A stretch of 54,949 nt of DNA from an uncultured Pelagibacteraceae bacterium (GTDB lineage: Bacteria > Pseudomonadota > Alphaproteobacteria > Pelagibacterales > Pelagibacteraceae), in NCBI GenBank assembly GCA_902624585.1, contig CACNXU010000003.1, positions 1 to 54,949 of the forward strand. Direction: 5' to 3'. The position numbers were made by a program, and so were the translations under genes. The stretch's first letter is position 1; every line of letters begins with the position of its first letter. Shown in pieces: positions 1-9,375 of this stretch. Under the pieces are notes generated by a model that worked only from the letters and a program-made list of their open reading frames with translations, had not been told where the DNA came from and made no database searches.

Positions 1-112
1 AAAATGTATTAGCATGACTCTTTCCTGTGGAAAAGAAAATATTTATTAAAGCAAGAAATAAAAAAAAATTATATAAAAACTTTAAATTACTGAGTTGAGA
101 AATTAATTTCAT
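1..112 (-). CDS. N-terminus of a secreted protein, probably DUF2066 family (partial, runs off the left edge)
   Basis: Reading the minus strand from an ATG at 112 gives an open frame of 37 codons that leaves the window. It starts MKLISQLSNLK, continues with a hydrophobic stretch at about residues 12-28, and reaches a small-residue SHA-like signal-peptidase site. That is a typical Sec signal peptide. I infer DUF2066 only because such genes often lie divergent to purM in alphaproteobacteria; the sequence itself shows just a secreted N-terminus. The ATG lies 11 bases from the divergent purM ATG, so each promoter must lie inside the other gene. The frame is too short for the usual ORF length cut-offs. 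Confidence 0.5.
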   Translation of the reverse strand, partial: MKLISQLSNLKFLYNFFLFLALINIFFSTGKSHANTF

Positions 113-123
113 AAAACATATTA

Positions 124-1155
124 ATGAATAAAAAAAAATTTACCTATAAAAAAAGTGGAGTTAATATTGGTGCTGCTGACAGATTTATTGATTTCATTTC
201 TACAGTTTCAACAAAAAAAAGAGGCAAAAAAAAGTTTTCTAATATAGGGGGGTTCGGCTCAATCACAAATATACCAAGCAATATTAGACAACCTAAAATC
301 GTGGCTTGTACAGATGGTGTGGGAACTAAAATTGAAATTGCTAATACATTAAACAAATTTGATACTATTGGAATTGACTTGGTTGCTATGAGTGTAAATG
401 ATTTAATTGTTCAAGGAGCTAAACCTCTACTTTTCTTAGACTACATATCAATAAACAAAATTGATCTCAAAAAACTTAAAGCAATAATAAAAGGGATTAA
501 TCATGGCTGCAGTGAGTCAGAATGTGAGCTGGTTGGAGGAGAAACTGCTGAAATGCCTGGTACCTATGAAAAAGGAAAATTTGATATTGCTGGTTTTGCA
601 GTTGGAGTTGTAAGTAAGAATAAAATTTTAAATAAAAAAAAAATAAAAGAAAACAATTTAATTTTAGCAGTACCGTCTAATGGTTTACATTCTAATGGGT
701 ATTCTCTTATAAGATATTTAATAAAACAAAAAAAAATAAATATTAAAAAAAATAAATTTTTAAAATCTGAGCTTTTAAAACCAACAAAAATTTATGTTAA
801 AGAAATTATGAAATTAATTAACAATAACTTAATTAATGGCTGTGCTAATATAACTGGGGGAGGGCTATCTGATAATGTCAAAAGAATTATGCCAGATAAA
901 CTTTCTGCAAATATAAATTTAGATAAAATTAAAACTTCTAGAATATTTAGTTGGCTTAAAAATAATGGAATTTCTAATAAAGAAATGCTCAAGACATTTA
1001 ATTGTGGAGTTGGTTTTTGTATTATTATTGATGGTAAAAATTTAAAAAAAATAAAGAATTTTTTTTCGAAGGAATACAAACCATATGTAATTGGAAAAAT
1101 CTCTAAAGGTAAAAACAAAGTTAAACTAAATGGTTCTATCAACTGGATACAATAG
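124..1155 (+). CDS. purM: Phosphoribosylformylglycinamidine cyclo-ligase (AIR synthetase)
   Basis: This enzyme closes the imidazole ring of FGAM to AIR with ATP in cytoplasmic purine synthesis. The 343-aa length matches the family. The N-terminus YKKSGVNIGAADRF corresponds to the conserved YKDAGVDIDAGN-type start. The ATP-binding glycine-rich segment (GGFGS, then ACTDGVGTKIEIA), the VNDLIVQGAKPLLFLDY motif and GGETAEMPG follow in the right order, with TGGGLSDNVKRIMP in the second half. The ATG at 124 gives the normal N-terminus, though no clear Shine-Dalgarno is visible. purN follows with a 26-base overlap, so the two are probably co-transcribed and translationally coupled. Confidence 0.97.
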   Translation: MNKKKFTYKKSGVNIGAADRFIDFISTVSTKKRGKKKFSNIGGFGSITNIPSNIRQPKIVACTDGVGTKIEIANTLNKFDTIGIDLVAMSVNDLIVQGAKPLLFLDYISINKIDLKKLKAIIKGINHGCSESECELVGGETAEMPGTYEKGKFDIAGFAVGVVSKNKILNKKKIKENNLILAVPSNGLHSNGYSLIRYLIKQKKINIKKNKFLKSELLKPTKIYVKEIMKLINNNLINGCANITGGGLSDNVKRIMPDKLSANINLDKIKTSRIFSWLKNNGISNKEMLKTFNCGVGFCIIIDGKNLKKIKNFFSKEYKPYVIGKISKGKNKVKLNGSINWIQ

Positions 1156-1711
1156 AGTTAGAACAGCTGTATTTATTTCTGGTACAGGTAGTAATTTAAA
1201 ATCTCTAATTAAATTTTCTAAAAGTAAAAAATCTCCTATATCTGTTGACTTAATTGTTTCAAACAACTCTAAAGCAATAGGTTTAAATTACTCTAAAAAA
1301 TTTAAAATTAAAAAAAAAGTTTTAAACTTTAAAAATAAAAAATTAAGTGAAAATAATTTAATTTTAATTTTAAAAAAGAATAAAATTGAAATGATTTGTC
1401 TTGCTGGATTTATGAAAATTTTGTCAAAAAATTTTATTAAAAAGTTTAAAGGAAAAATTTTAAATATACACCCTTCCCTACTACCTAAATATAAAGGATT
1501 AAATACTCATATGAGAGTATTAAAGAATAAAGAAAAATACTCAGGATGTACGGTTCATTTTGTAAATTCTAGATTGGACTCTGGCAAGATTATTTTACAA
1601 AAAAAAGTTAAAATTTTAAAAAATGAAACAAAAGTTTCTCTTGCTAAAAAAATTCTAGTTCAAGAGCACAAACTTTACTCGAAAGCTATAATGAAAGTTT
1701 TTAATCTTTAA
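1130..1711 (+). CDS. purN: Phosphoribosylglycinamide formyltransferase
   Basis: PurN transfers a formyl group from 10-formyl-THF to GAR in purine synthesis, so it uses the one-carbon pool that gcvTHP feeds. The nucleotide-binding motif FISGTGSNLKSLI is near the N-terminus. The catalytic region NIHPSLLPKYKGLNTH contains the essential His, and LDSGKIILQKK carries the conserved Asp. At 193 aa the length is normal. The ATG at 1130 lies inside purM (26-base overlap). No better start exists before the GSN loop, and about ten extra residues precede the usual N-terminal beta strand. The 3' end overlaps the convergent ndk gene by 11 bases. Confidence 0.96.
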   Translation: MVLSTGYNRVRTAVFISGTGSNLKSLIKFSKSKKSPISVDLIVSNNSKAIGLNYSKKFKIKKKVLNFKNKKLSENNLILILKKNKIEMICLAGFMKILSKNFIKKFKGKILNIHPSLLPKYKGLNTHMRVLKNKEKYSGCTVHFVNSRLDSGKIILQKKVKILKNETKVSLAKKILVQEHKLYSKAIMKVFNL

Positions 1712-2111
1712 AGAAAAAATCTATCTCAATTTTGGCATTTTCAACACTATCCGATCCATGGACAGAGTTTTTATCTATTGAAATTCCATATTTTTTTCTA
1801 ATAGTACCTTCTTCAGCATCTTTTGGATTTGTGGCACCCATTAATTCTCGATTACCTAAGACTGCATTTTCTTTCTCAAGAACCATAACCACAATTGGGC
1901 CTGATGAGAGATAATCACATAAATCATTATAAAATGGTTTTGTTTCATGAACTTTATAAAATCTCTCTGCTTCAGATTTTTCAATTTGAATTTTTTTTTC
2001 TTTCAATATTTTAAAACTTTTACTTTTAAATATTTCTTTTATTTCATTTTCAAGGTTTCTTTCTACAGCATCTGGTTTAATGATTGATAAGGTTTGCTCT
2101 ACATTACTCAT
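1701..2111 (-). CDS. ndk: Nucleoside diphosphate kinase
   Basis: Ndk exchanges the gamma-phosphate among NTPs and NDPs through a phospho-histidine. With the start at 2111 (MSNVEQTLSIIKPDAVERN) the protein is 136 aa and the active-site His in NSVHGSDS falls at residue 118, as in bacterial Ndk. An in-frame codon four residues upstream (2123) is less likely. The chosen ATG has a GAGGA ribosome-binding site 5 bases ahead, embedded in the last codons of pepA, and the two genes overlap by 8 bases. GNRELMGATNPKDAEEGTIRKKYG is the expected substrate-binding segment, interrupted by no insertions. Confidence 0.97.
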   Translation of the reverse strand: MSNVEQTLSIIKPDAVERNLENEIKEIFKSKSFKILKEKKIQIEKSEAERFYKVHETKPFYNDLCDYLSSGPIVVMVLEKENAVLGNRELMGATNPKDAEEGTIRKKYGISIDKNSVHGSDSVENAKIEIDFFFKD

Positions 2112-3558
2112 AATAGTCCTCAATAAGTTTATTTAACAATCTTACTCCATAACCAGTTGCACCACCTGAATTTAGTGCTCCTCCATATTTCGAAAAAGCC
2201 ATTCCAGCTATATCTAAATGGGCCCATGGAGTTTTGTTAAGAATAAATCTTTGCAAAAATTGTGCAGCAGTTGTAGATCCTGCTCCACCAACATAATTTA
2301 TATTTTGCATATCTGCATTTTTAGAATTAATTAATTTATCAAAATTTTTATTTAAAGGCATTCTCCAAACTTTTTCGCTGACATTCTCCCCAGCCTTAAT
2401 TAATTGACTTGATAATTTATCATCATTTGAAAATAACCCTGCATACTCAGATCCTAATGAAACAATAATTGCACCAGTTAAAGTTGCTAAATCTATAATA
2501 AATTTTGGTTTAAATTTTTCTTCTGTGTAAGAAAGTGCATCAGCAAGAACCAATCTTCCTTCGGCATCTGTATTTAATACTTCAACTGTTTTTCCACTGT
2601 ACGACTTTAAAATGTCACCTGGTCTGAGTGCATTGCCACCAGGCATATTTTCTACGAGTCCAACCACACCAACTGCATTTATTTTAGCTTTTCTAAGAGC
2701 TAAGCTTTTCATTAGTCCTACTACTACAGCAGAACCAGCCATATCATATGTCATATCTTCCATAAATTTTGCAGGCTTTAAAGATATCCCTCCTGTATCA
2801 AAGCATACGCCTTTTCCAACAAAGGCTAACGGTTTTGATTTTTTTTTTAAACCATTCCATTCCATTGTAACAAGATATGATCCTCTAATACTACCCTGCC
2901 CTACACTAAGTAGAGTATTCATTCCAAGTTTTTTTAATTTTTTATCATCATACACAGTGACCTTTAATCCGTACTTTCTAAGAGAGTTTAGTCTTTTTGC
3001 GTATTCATCAGGATGCAGAATATTTCCAGGTTCTGAAACTAAATCTCTGGTATAAAAAGTTCCATTTTCTATTGATTTAAATTTAATTTGATTTTTAACA
3101 GACGGTTGATTTTTACCAATTATATTTACTGAAATATTTTTATTATTTTTTTTTGTTTTGTATTTTTCAAATGAATATGATTTTAATTTTAAACCGTGCG
3201 CAAAATAACCTGCAAAGTTTTTTTGTGTATAATTTAAAGTTTCCGAGTCTAAGATGAAGTTATTAATTTTACTATCTTTAAATTTATCATAGAAAATTCC
3301 ACCTAAATTTTCTACATCAGAACTCGAGGCACTTTTTTTTAATGAAACTAATGTTATTTTTTTTTTTGAACTAATATCAAAGGTTATTATTTTACTTTTT
3401 AAATCTTTAGATTTAATAAGATCAGAAATAAGCACATAATCTGACCTTAAAATGTGTTTTTTAATGCTAGAAATATTGAACTTTTCATCAATAAATAAAA
3501 CCAAATTTTGACTATTTATTTTTGATATTTTGTTTTTATAAGTAATTTGAATTGTCAT
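2104..3558 (-). CDS. pepA: Cytosol (leucyl) aminopeptidase, M17 family
   Basis: This is a two-metal aminopeptidase that removes N-terminal residues in the cytoplasm. The N-terminal third (residues 1-160) is poorly conserved, as usual. The C-terminal catalytic domain has GKGVCFDTGGISLKPA, then DMAGSAVVVG and the M17 signature NTDAEGRLVLADAL, which supplies metal-binding Asp and Glu and the catalytic Arg. The C-terminus contains HLDIAGMAF and SGGATGYGVRLL. I place the start at the ATG at 3558 (MTIQITYKNK); a TTG at 3573 would add five residues, but a GGAG lies only one base before it. ndk overlaps its 3' end by 8 bases. lptF is divergent 60 bases away. Confidence 0.95.
   Translation of the reverse strand: MTIQITYKNKISKINSQNLVLFIDEKFNISSIKKHILRSDYVLISDLIKSKDLKSKIITFDISSKKKITLVSLKKSASSSDVENLGGIFYDKFKDSKINNFILDSETLNYTQKNFAGYFAHGLKLKSYSFEKYKTKKNNKNISVNIIGKNQPSVKNQIKFKSIENGTFYTRDLVSEPGNILHPDEYAKRLNSLRKYGLKVTVYDDKKLKKLGMNTLLSVGQGSIRGSYLVTMEWNGLKKKSKPLAFVGKGVCFDTGGISLKPAKFMEDMTYDMAGSAVVVGLMKSLALRKAKINAVGVVGLVENMPGGNALRPGDILKSYSGKTVEVLNTDAEGRLVLADALSYTEEKFKPKFIIDLATLTGAIIVSLGSEYAGLFSNDDKLSSQLIKAGENVSEKVWRMPLNKNFDKLINSKNADMQNINYVGGAGSTTAAQFLQRFILNKTPWAHLDIAGMAFSKYGGALNSGGATGYGVRLLNKLIEDYYE
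2117..2121 (-). promoter_or_regulatory. Ribosome-binding site that fixes the ndk start
   Basis: On the minus strand the bases read GAGGA, 5 bases before the ATG at 2111 and inside the last codons of pepA. This favours the MSN start over the upstream in-frame codon and implies coupling of ndk translation to pepA. Confidence 0.6.
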
Positions 3559-3618
3559 AAATTTTAAATACAATCTCCACGAGATAATGTTATATAGTTA
3601 TAAAAATCGCATTTTTCA
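3559..3618. promoter_or_regulatory. Divergent pepA/lptF intergenic region with AT-rich -10-like boxes
   Basis: This 60-base gap separates divergent starts. It contains TTATATAGTTATAAA, which on either strand supplies TATAAT-like hexamers. No unambiguous -35 box is visible, so both promoters are inferred from gene layout more than from sequence. Confidence 0.3.
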
Positions 3619-4761
3619 ATGAAAAAAATTTTATTTAGAAAATTATTGTATGATTATTTAACCTTTCTTTTTCTATCGTTGATAAGTACGGGAGTTGTAA
3701 TTTGGGTTTTTCAGTCGGTTAATTATCTAGATATAATGATAGAGGACGGAAGAGATTATTTAGTTTATCTAAATTTTTCTCTTTTAAATTTTCCAAAAAT
3801 ATTGAGCAAAATATTCCCATTTGTATTATTTTTCACGATTTTTTACGTAACCACAAAATATGAACTAAGTAATGAATTAATGATTTTCTGGAATTTTGGA
3901 GTTCACAAAATAGAAATAATTAATTTTATATTTAAAACTTCAATTTTTTTAATGATAATTCAAATTTTTTTGAGCTCAATAATAGTCCCAAAATCTCAGG
4001 ATCTAGCTAGATCATTTTTGAGAAATTCAAATATAAATTTTTTAGGAAGTTTTGTTAAACCACAAAAGTTTAATGATACAATAAAAGGGGTAACAATTTA
4101 TGCAAATAAAAAAGATAAAAATGGTAATTTAGAAAATTTATATTTAAAAAGAGAAATTAATAATAATGAATTTCAAATAACATATGCAAAAAAAGGAGAA
4201 TTTAAGGAAATAAAAAATTCTCAAATATTGGTTCTTTACAAAGGTTCTACTATCACATCTAAAAATAATAAAATAACAAATATATCGTTTTCAAAATCTG
4301 ATTTTTCTCTATTTGATTTAAAATCAAATACAACCACTTATATAAAAACTCAAGAAATCTCATCTTTGAAACTCATTGAGTGTATAAATAGTTTTTATAA
4401 ATTTAATAAAAAAATATTTGAAAAAGTTACAAACAAAATTGAAAATTGTACTACTGAAAATATAAATAATATTTTTAAAGAGTTGTATAAAAGGTTCATT
4501 ATTCCTTTTTATATTCCAATATTATCTTTGTTGCCTTTTCTAATAATTATAATCTCTAAAGAAAATGCTAGCTATCAAAAATTGAGATTTTCAACATTCT
4601 TAATTGGCATTAGTATTATTATTTTTTCTGAAACTACTATCAGATTTATATCTAGTTCTACTTTGCAAAATATAAGCTTAATTTTAATTCCTCTACTATT
4701 ATTTATACTTTTATATTTATCATTATTTTATAAATTCAGAACAAATTTAAAAAGTATTTAG
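3619..4761 (+). CDS. lptF: LPS export ABC transporter permease LptF (YjgP/YjgQ family)
   Basis: LptF and LptG form the inner-membrane core of the LptB2FG extractor that pulls LPS from the inner membrane. The layout fits the YjgP/YjgQ fold: an N-terminal transmembrane segment at about residues 12-33, two more at about 58-80 and 98-124, a soluble periplasmic beta-jellyroll domain from about 130 to 285, and three C-terminal helices from about 290 to 375. The second half ends with the FRTNLKS cytoplasmic tail. Assignment as F rather than G rests on being first in the pair, which is the usual order. lptG starts 3 bases after its stop, and lptD follows, so this is an outer-membrane biogenesis operon. 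Confidence 0.9.
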   Translation: MKKILFRKLLYDYLTFLFLSLISTGVVIWVFQSVNYLDIMIEDGRDYLVYLNFSLLNFPKILSKIFPFVLFFTIFYVTTKYELSNELMIFWNFGVHKIEIINFIFKTSIFLMIIQIFLSSIIVPKSQDLARSFLRNSNINFLGSFVKPQKFNDTIKGVTIYANKKDKNGNLENLYLKREINNNEFQITYAKKGEFKEIKNSQILVLYKGSTITSKNNKITNISFSKSDFSLFDLKSNTTTYIKTQEISSLKLIECINSFYKFNKKIFEKVTNKIENCTTENINNIFKELYKRFIIPFYIPILSLLPFLIIIISKENASYQKLRFSTFLIGISIIIFSETTIRFISSSTLQNISLILIPLLLFILLYLSLFYKFRTNLKSI

Positions 4762-4764
4762 AAA

Positions 4765-5838
4765 ATGAAAGTTTATATTAAATTTATTTCCTCTGTTTAC
4801 TTTAAATCTTTATTCTTTGTTTTTTTTATAATTACAAGTTTGGTATTTATCTTGAATTTACTTACTGAATTAGAATTTTTTAAGGATGAAAACGTAAAAA
4901 TTAGTTTTACACTTTTTTTATCATTACTAAATGCACCTTCATTAATTTTTGAAATATTTCCTTTTATAATATTAATTTCTGTTCAGCTTTTCTTTATAAA
5001 ATTTTTTGAAAATAAAGAGCTTGATATTTTTAAATACTCTGGATTAAAAAATTCAAGTATTTTATTAATTCTTAGCGCTTTATCTTTGATTACTGGTATT
5101 TTTTTAATTTCTATTTTTTATAACTTATCTTCTAACTTAAAAAACATTTATCTAGAATTGAAATCGAATTACACAACAGATGGTAAATATCTAGCCGTAG
5201 TTACAAAAAATGGCCTATGGATAAAAGATAAAGTGGATAATAAAATAATTATAACTAATTCCTCGTCTATAGAAAATAAATATTTGATTAATAATTTTAT
5301 TACCGAATTTAATGAAGATTTTAGTGTAATAAGAAACATACAAAGTGATAAAATTGATATAACTGACAAAGAGTGGAAAATTTTTAATGCTAAAGTATAT
5401 CAGCAAAACGATTATAAAAAAATTTCTAATATTAAAATAAATACAAATTTTAATTCTGAAAGAATACAAACATTATACTCTAATCTGTCCGCTTTAACTT
5501 TTATTGAGCTTTATGAATTAAGAAAGAATTATAAAAAATTAAATTATTCAATTACAGATTTAGATTTACACATATTAAAAATTTTATCAAACCCTATATA
5601 TTTGTTATTAATTACAATTTTTACATCTTTAATCATGCTCAGAATTAAACAAATAAAAAGTGCTACATTCAAAATTTCAATTGGGTTATTTTTCTCTGTG
5701 ATTATTTACTATTTTAATAACTTTTCATATGTACTTGGTAGTACAGAAAGAATTTCCTTATTAATATCAGTTTTTTTTCCATTATTAATTTTAATTAGTA
5801 TAAATAGTTTTCTACTGCAAAATGTGAATGATAAATAA
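4765..5838 (+). CDS. lptG: LPS export ABC transporter permease LptG (YjgP/YjgQ family)
   Basis: This is the second permease of the LPS transporter, with the same arrangement as its neighbour: N-terminal helices (about residues 10-32, 55-80, 98-120), a periplasmic domain (about 125-265) containing KNGLWIKDK, a motif typical of LptG proteins, and C-terminal helices from about 270 onward. The WIKD element and position after lptF support the G assignment. At 357 aa it has the usual length. Its last 11 bases overlap the start of lptD. Confidence 0.9.
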   Translation: MKVYIKFISSVYFKSLFFVFFIITSLVFILNLLTELEFFKDENVKISFTLFLSLLNAPSLIFEIFPFIILISVQLFFIKFFENKELDIFKYSGLKNSSILLILSALSLITGIFLISIFYNLSSNLKNIYLELKSNYTTDGKYLAVVTKNGLWIKDKVDNKIIITNSSSIENKYLINNFITEFNEDFSVIRNIQSDKIDITDKEWKIFNAKVYQQNDYKKISNIKINTNFNSERIQTLYSNLSALTFIELYELRKNYKKLNYSITDLDLHILKILSNPIYLLLITIFTSLIMLRIKQIKSATFKISIGLFFSVIIYYFNNFSYVLGSTERISLLISVFFPLLILISINSFLLQNVNDK

Positions 5839-8446
5839 CATGTATAAAATTATTTATTTAATATTTTTTTATTTTATTTTTCTTAATGCTAATAGTGCTC
5901 AGAACTTTAATTTTAATATAACAGAAGTTCAAATACTTGAAGATGGAAATAAATTTATTGGTTCAAAAAGGGGTACAATCACATCTGATAATGGAATCAT
6001 AATAGATGCAGATGAATTTGAATATAATAAGAATCTGAATATTTTAAACGCAAGTGGTAAGGTTAAAATAACAGATACTATCAATAAATATATAATTTAT
6101 TCAAATAAAGTAATTTTTGAAAAAAATAAAAATATTATTTATACAAAAAATAACTCAAAAGGCATTAGTCTAATAGATAAAATCGAGATAAGTGCAAATG
6201 ACTTCGAGTATGATATAAATAAAAATATTATTATTGCAAAAGAACAAGTAAATTTTATCAATAATTTAAAGGACTATAATATTGAGACAGAATTTTTAAC
6301 TTATTTTATTAATGAGGGTAAAATTTCCTCAAAAGGAAAAACATCTGCATTAATAAATTCAAAATATAATTTTATTTCTGATGATGTTATTTTTTTGAAA
6401 AATTCCATGGAATTATTTTCAAAAAAAGCTACCACCGTTACTGATCAATCTAATTTATATAGACTTTCAAAGTTTAGATATTTAATAAATGAAGAAGAAC
6501 TTAGAGGTGAAAAAATAATTATAAATTCGAATTATAATTTACCCAAAAGCGATAAATTTTACTTTTCAAGTGGTATTATAAATCTTAAGAAACAAAGTTT
6601 TATAGCGAAAGATATTAAAATAAATTTACATAAAGACATATTTGATAATTCAGAAAACGACCCAAGATTACAAGGAGTCTCATTATTACAAAATGATAAT
6701 ATAACCATTGTAAATAAAGGAATTTTTACAAGCTGCAAACAAAATGATGACTGTCCACCTTGGTCTATAGAAGCTAATCAAATCGTACATGATAAAAATA
6801 AAAAACAATTAAATTATAAAAATGCTTATTTAAAACTATACGATTTTCCAATCTTGTATTTCCCAAAGTTTTTTCATCCAGACCCAACAGTAAAAAGACA
6901 GTCTGGGCTTCTCAAACCAGTTCTTAATAATTCTAATTTATTAGGAAATTCTCTGACAATGCCTTACTTCCATGTTATTTCCGATGAAAGTGATCTTACT
7001 ATCGGCCCGTCGTTTTTTGATGGAAAAGTTAAAATGATTCAGAATGAATTTAGAAAAATAGGAAAAAATTTTAATATAATTACAAACTTTGGTCACGCCA
7101 GAGATTACAAATCATCGACTTTAAATAAGGAGCAAAATACGAGCTATTTATTTGCAGATTTAGATTTTGATTTAAGTTTAGATACGTTTGAAACAAGCAA
7201 AATAGATATAAATTTTGAAAAAATAACTAATGATACTTTTTTAAAAATATTTAATAGTAATTTGAACGAAGATGTAACTTCATTAAAGCCAGAAAATACT
7301 GATAAACTATTCAGTGAAGTTAAGGTTTTATTAGAAAAAGAAAATAGTAATTTAATTACAGGTTTTCAATCTTTTGAGAATTTACAATTAGAAAATAATG
7401 ATAGATACCAATATATACTTCCTTATTATGATTATAATCAAAATTTATTTTCAAATTTTGACAAAGGCTCTATAACATTTAGTTCTAGTGGAAGTAATGA
7501 TTTAAGTGAAACAAATAAGTTAAAATCAAAAATAATTAATAATTTTTCATTTTCAAGTATAGATTATATTTCTAAAAATGGATTTAAAAATAACTTAAAT
7601 GTTAATTTAAAAAATCTTAATTCAATTGGAAAAAATATTTCTGATTATAAGTCAAGTCCCCAGGTTGAATTTTCTTCGATATTTGAACTGCAAAGTACTC
7701 TACCACTAAAGAAACAAACATTAAATTATCTAAATTATTTTACACCAAAAATATCTTTAAGAGTAAATCCTAGCGATATGAAAAACCACCAGTCGACTAA
7801 AAGAACAATAAATAATGAAAATATATTCTCTATTAACAGATTGGGGTTAGATGACTCTTTTGAAAGTGGAAAATCTTTAACGATGGGTTTTGACTATAAA
7901 AAAGAGACTTTGAATGATGTGAACAAATACTTTGAAATTAAATTAGCAACTGTATTTAGAGATAAAGAAGAAAATTTTATGCCAATTAATACAACTTTAA
8001 ATAAAAAAACATCAAATATATTTGGCTCAATAACAAATAATTTCTCTAAAAACTTTAATCTAAATTATAATTTTGCTGTGGATAATAATTTAGATGAAAT
8101 AGACTACAATGATATTAATACAACAATATCTATAAATAATTTTGTAAGTACATTCCATTACATAAAAGAAATAGATGATATGGGTAATCAAAACTTTATT
8201 AAAAATAACACATCTTTTGAAATAGATGAAAATAATTATTTTAAATTCAATACAAGAAGGAATCGAAAGATTAATTTGACTGAGTATTATGATTTAGTCT
8301 ATGAATATAAAAATGATTGTTTGACAGCTGGAATCAAATATAAGAAAACATATTATGAAGATAGGGATTTAAAACCATCTGAGGACTTAATGTTTACAAT
8401 AACTCTCTTTCCAATTACATCTTTTGAACAAAAAATAGATCAATAG
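5828..8446 (+). CDS. lptD: LPS-assembly outer-membrane protein LptD
   Basis: LptD is the outer-membrane translocon that inserts LPS at the cell surface with LptE. A signal peptide (residues 1-24, ending ANSA) precedes an OstA/LptA-like beta-jellyroll domain (about 30-230, with repeated D..EY...N...A.G.V motifs). The DPTVKRQSGLLKP stretch (about residue 355) marks the entry to the barrel domain, which ends FTITLFPIT. Only three cysteines are present (303, 309 and 831). No lptE candidate lies nearby. The ATG at 5828 overlaps lptG by 11 bases; a second ATG at 5840 is an alternative. surA follows after 2 bases, which fits its role as chaperone for LptD. Confidence 0.93.
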   Translation: MINNMYKIIYLIFFYFIFLNANSAQNFNFNITEVQILEDGNKFIGSKRGTITSDNGIIIDADEFEYNKNLNILNASGKVKITDTINKYIIYSNKVIFEKNKNIIYTKNNSKGISLIDKIEISANDFEYDINKNIIIAKEQVNFINNLKDYNIETEFLTYFINEGKISSKGKTSALINSKYNFISDDVIFLKNSMELFSKKATTVTDQSNLYRLSKFRYLINEEELRGEKIIINSNYNLPKSDKFYFSSGIINLKKQSFIAKDIKINLHKDIFDNSENDPRLQGVSLLQNDNITIVNKGIFTSCKQNDDCPPWSIEANQIVHDKNKKQLNYKNAYLKLYDFPILYFPKFFHPDPTVKRQSGLLKPVLNNSNLLGNSLTMPYFHVISDESDLTIGPSFFDGKVKMIQNEFRKIGKNFNIITNFGHARDYKSSTLNKEQNTSYLFADLDFDLSLDTFETSKIDINFEKITNDTFLKIFNSNLNEDVTSLKPENTDKLFSEVKVLLEKENSNLITGFQSFENLQLENNDRYQYILPYYDYNQNLFSNFDKGSITFSSSGSNDLSETNKLKSKIINNFSFSSIDYISKNGFKNNLNVNLKNLNSIGKNISDYKSSPQVEFSSIFELQSTLPLKKQTLNYLNYFTPKISLRVNPSDMKNHQSTKRTINNENIFSINRLGLDDSFESGKSLTMGFDYKKETLNDVNKYFEIKLATVFRDKEENFMPINTTLNKKTSNIFGSITNNFSKNFNLNYNFAVDNNLDEIDYNDINTTISINNFVSTFHYIKEIDDMGNQNFIKNNTSFEIDENNYFKFNTRRNRKINLTEYYDLVYEYKNDCLTAGIKYKKTYYEDRDLKPSEDLMFTITLFPITSFEQKIDQ

Positions 8447-8448
8447 TT

Positions 8449-9375
8449 ATGTTAAATAACATCAATTTCAAAGCTTTAATTATTATATATTTCACCTTAT
8501 TTTTTTCGGTGAATGCATATGAAAATAAAATACTTTTTAAAGTAGATAATCATATAATTACATCGATAGATATATTTGAGGAAATTGAGTATCTCAAAAT
8601 GATGAATAAAAATCTTAAAAATTTAGAAAAACAGAAGCTTTTTGAAATTTCTAAAAATTCAATAATTAAAGAAAAAATTAAAATTATTGAACTATCAAAA
8701 TATTTTGAAAAAATAGAAGTAGACGAGAAGTATCTTGAGTTATTTATTCAAAATCTTATTAAGCAATTAAACTTAAAAGATAAGAATGAATTAAAAAGTT
8801 ATGTTAAAAAAAATAATATTTCATACGATACTATCAAACAAAAATTGCAAGTAGAATTGTTATGGAACCAATTAATTTTTAATAAACACTCTAAAGATGT
8901 AAAGGTTGATAAAGAAAAAATTAAAAATGAAATTAAAGTTGATACTTTTCAGGAAGAATTTTTAATTTCTGAAATTCTTTTTACATTAGAAAAAAATGAA
9001 AAATTAGAGAGTAAATATAATAAAATTAAAGAAGAGATTGCAAAAAATGATTTTAATAACGCTGCTCTATTATATAGTTTATCTACTTCCTCAAAAAATG
9101 GTGGATATGTAGGATGGATTAAATTAAGTACATTAAACAAGAAAATTAAAAAAGAGGTTATAAATACTAATATCGGAAAAATTACTAATCCTATAGTTAT
9201 ACCAGGAGGTTTTTTAATTATAAAAGTTGAAGATAAAAGAAAAAATAGAATTGAAATAAATTTAGAAGAGGAAATTGAAAACATTGCCAAGGAGATTGCT
9301 AATAAGCAACTGAATCAATTTTCAAACGTTTATTTTAACAAAGTTAAAAATGAAGTTAGTATAAATGAATTTTAA
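8449..9375 (+). CDS. surA: Periplasmic peptidyl-prolyl isomerase/chaperone, SurA type
   Basis: SurA-type proteins chaperone outer-membrane proteins, including LptD, through the periplasm. A signal peptide (residues 1-24, cut near VNA) is followed by a helical chaperone domain (about 25-150) and a single parvulin domain (about 168-270). The parvulin core is visible as LISEILFTLE, then NGGYVGWIKLSTL and GKITNPIVIPGGFLIIKVEDKR. Gammaproteobacterial SurA has two parvulin domains, so this 308-aa form is shortened, as is common in alphaproteobacteria. It overlaps pdxA by 11 bases. The lptD-surA-pdxA-ksgA order is widely conserved. Confidence 0.9.
   Translation: MLNNINFKALIIIYFTLFFSVNAYENKILFKVDNHIITSIDIFEEIEYLKMMNKNLKNLEKQKLFEISKNSIIKEKIKIIELSKYFEKIEVDEKYLELFIQNLIKQLNLKDKNELKSYVKKNNISYDTIKQKLQVELLWNQLIFNKHSKDVKVDKEKIKNEIKVDTFQEEFLISEILFTLEKNEKLESKYNKIKEEIAKNDFNNAALLYSLSTSSKNGGYVGWIKLSTLNKKIKKEVINTNIGKITNPIVIPGGFLIIKVEDKRKNRIEINLEEEIENIAKEIANKQLNQFSNVYFNKVKNEVSINEF

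Noticed and set aside
792..1142. A 116-aa open frame antisense to purM, and many similar frames antisense to or within other genes (for example 2612-3055, 8949-9290, 39432-39803, 45952-46275)
   Set aside because: They lie entirely inside well-identified genes, lack family motifs and have compositions expected of a shadow frame in AT-rich DNA.
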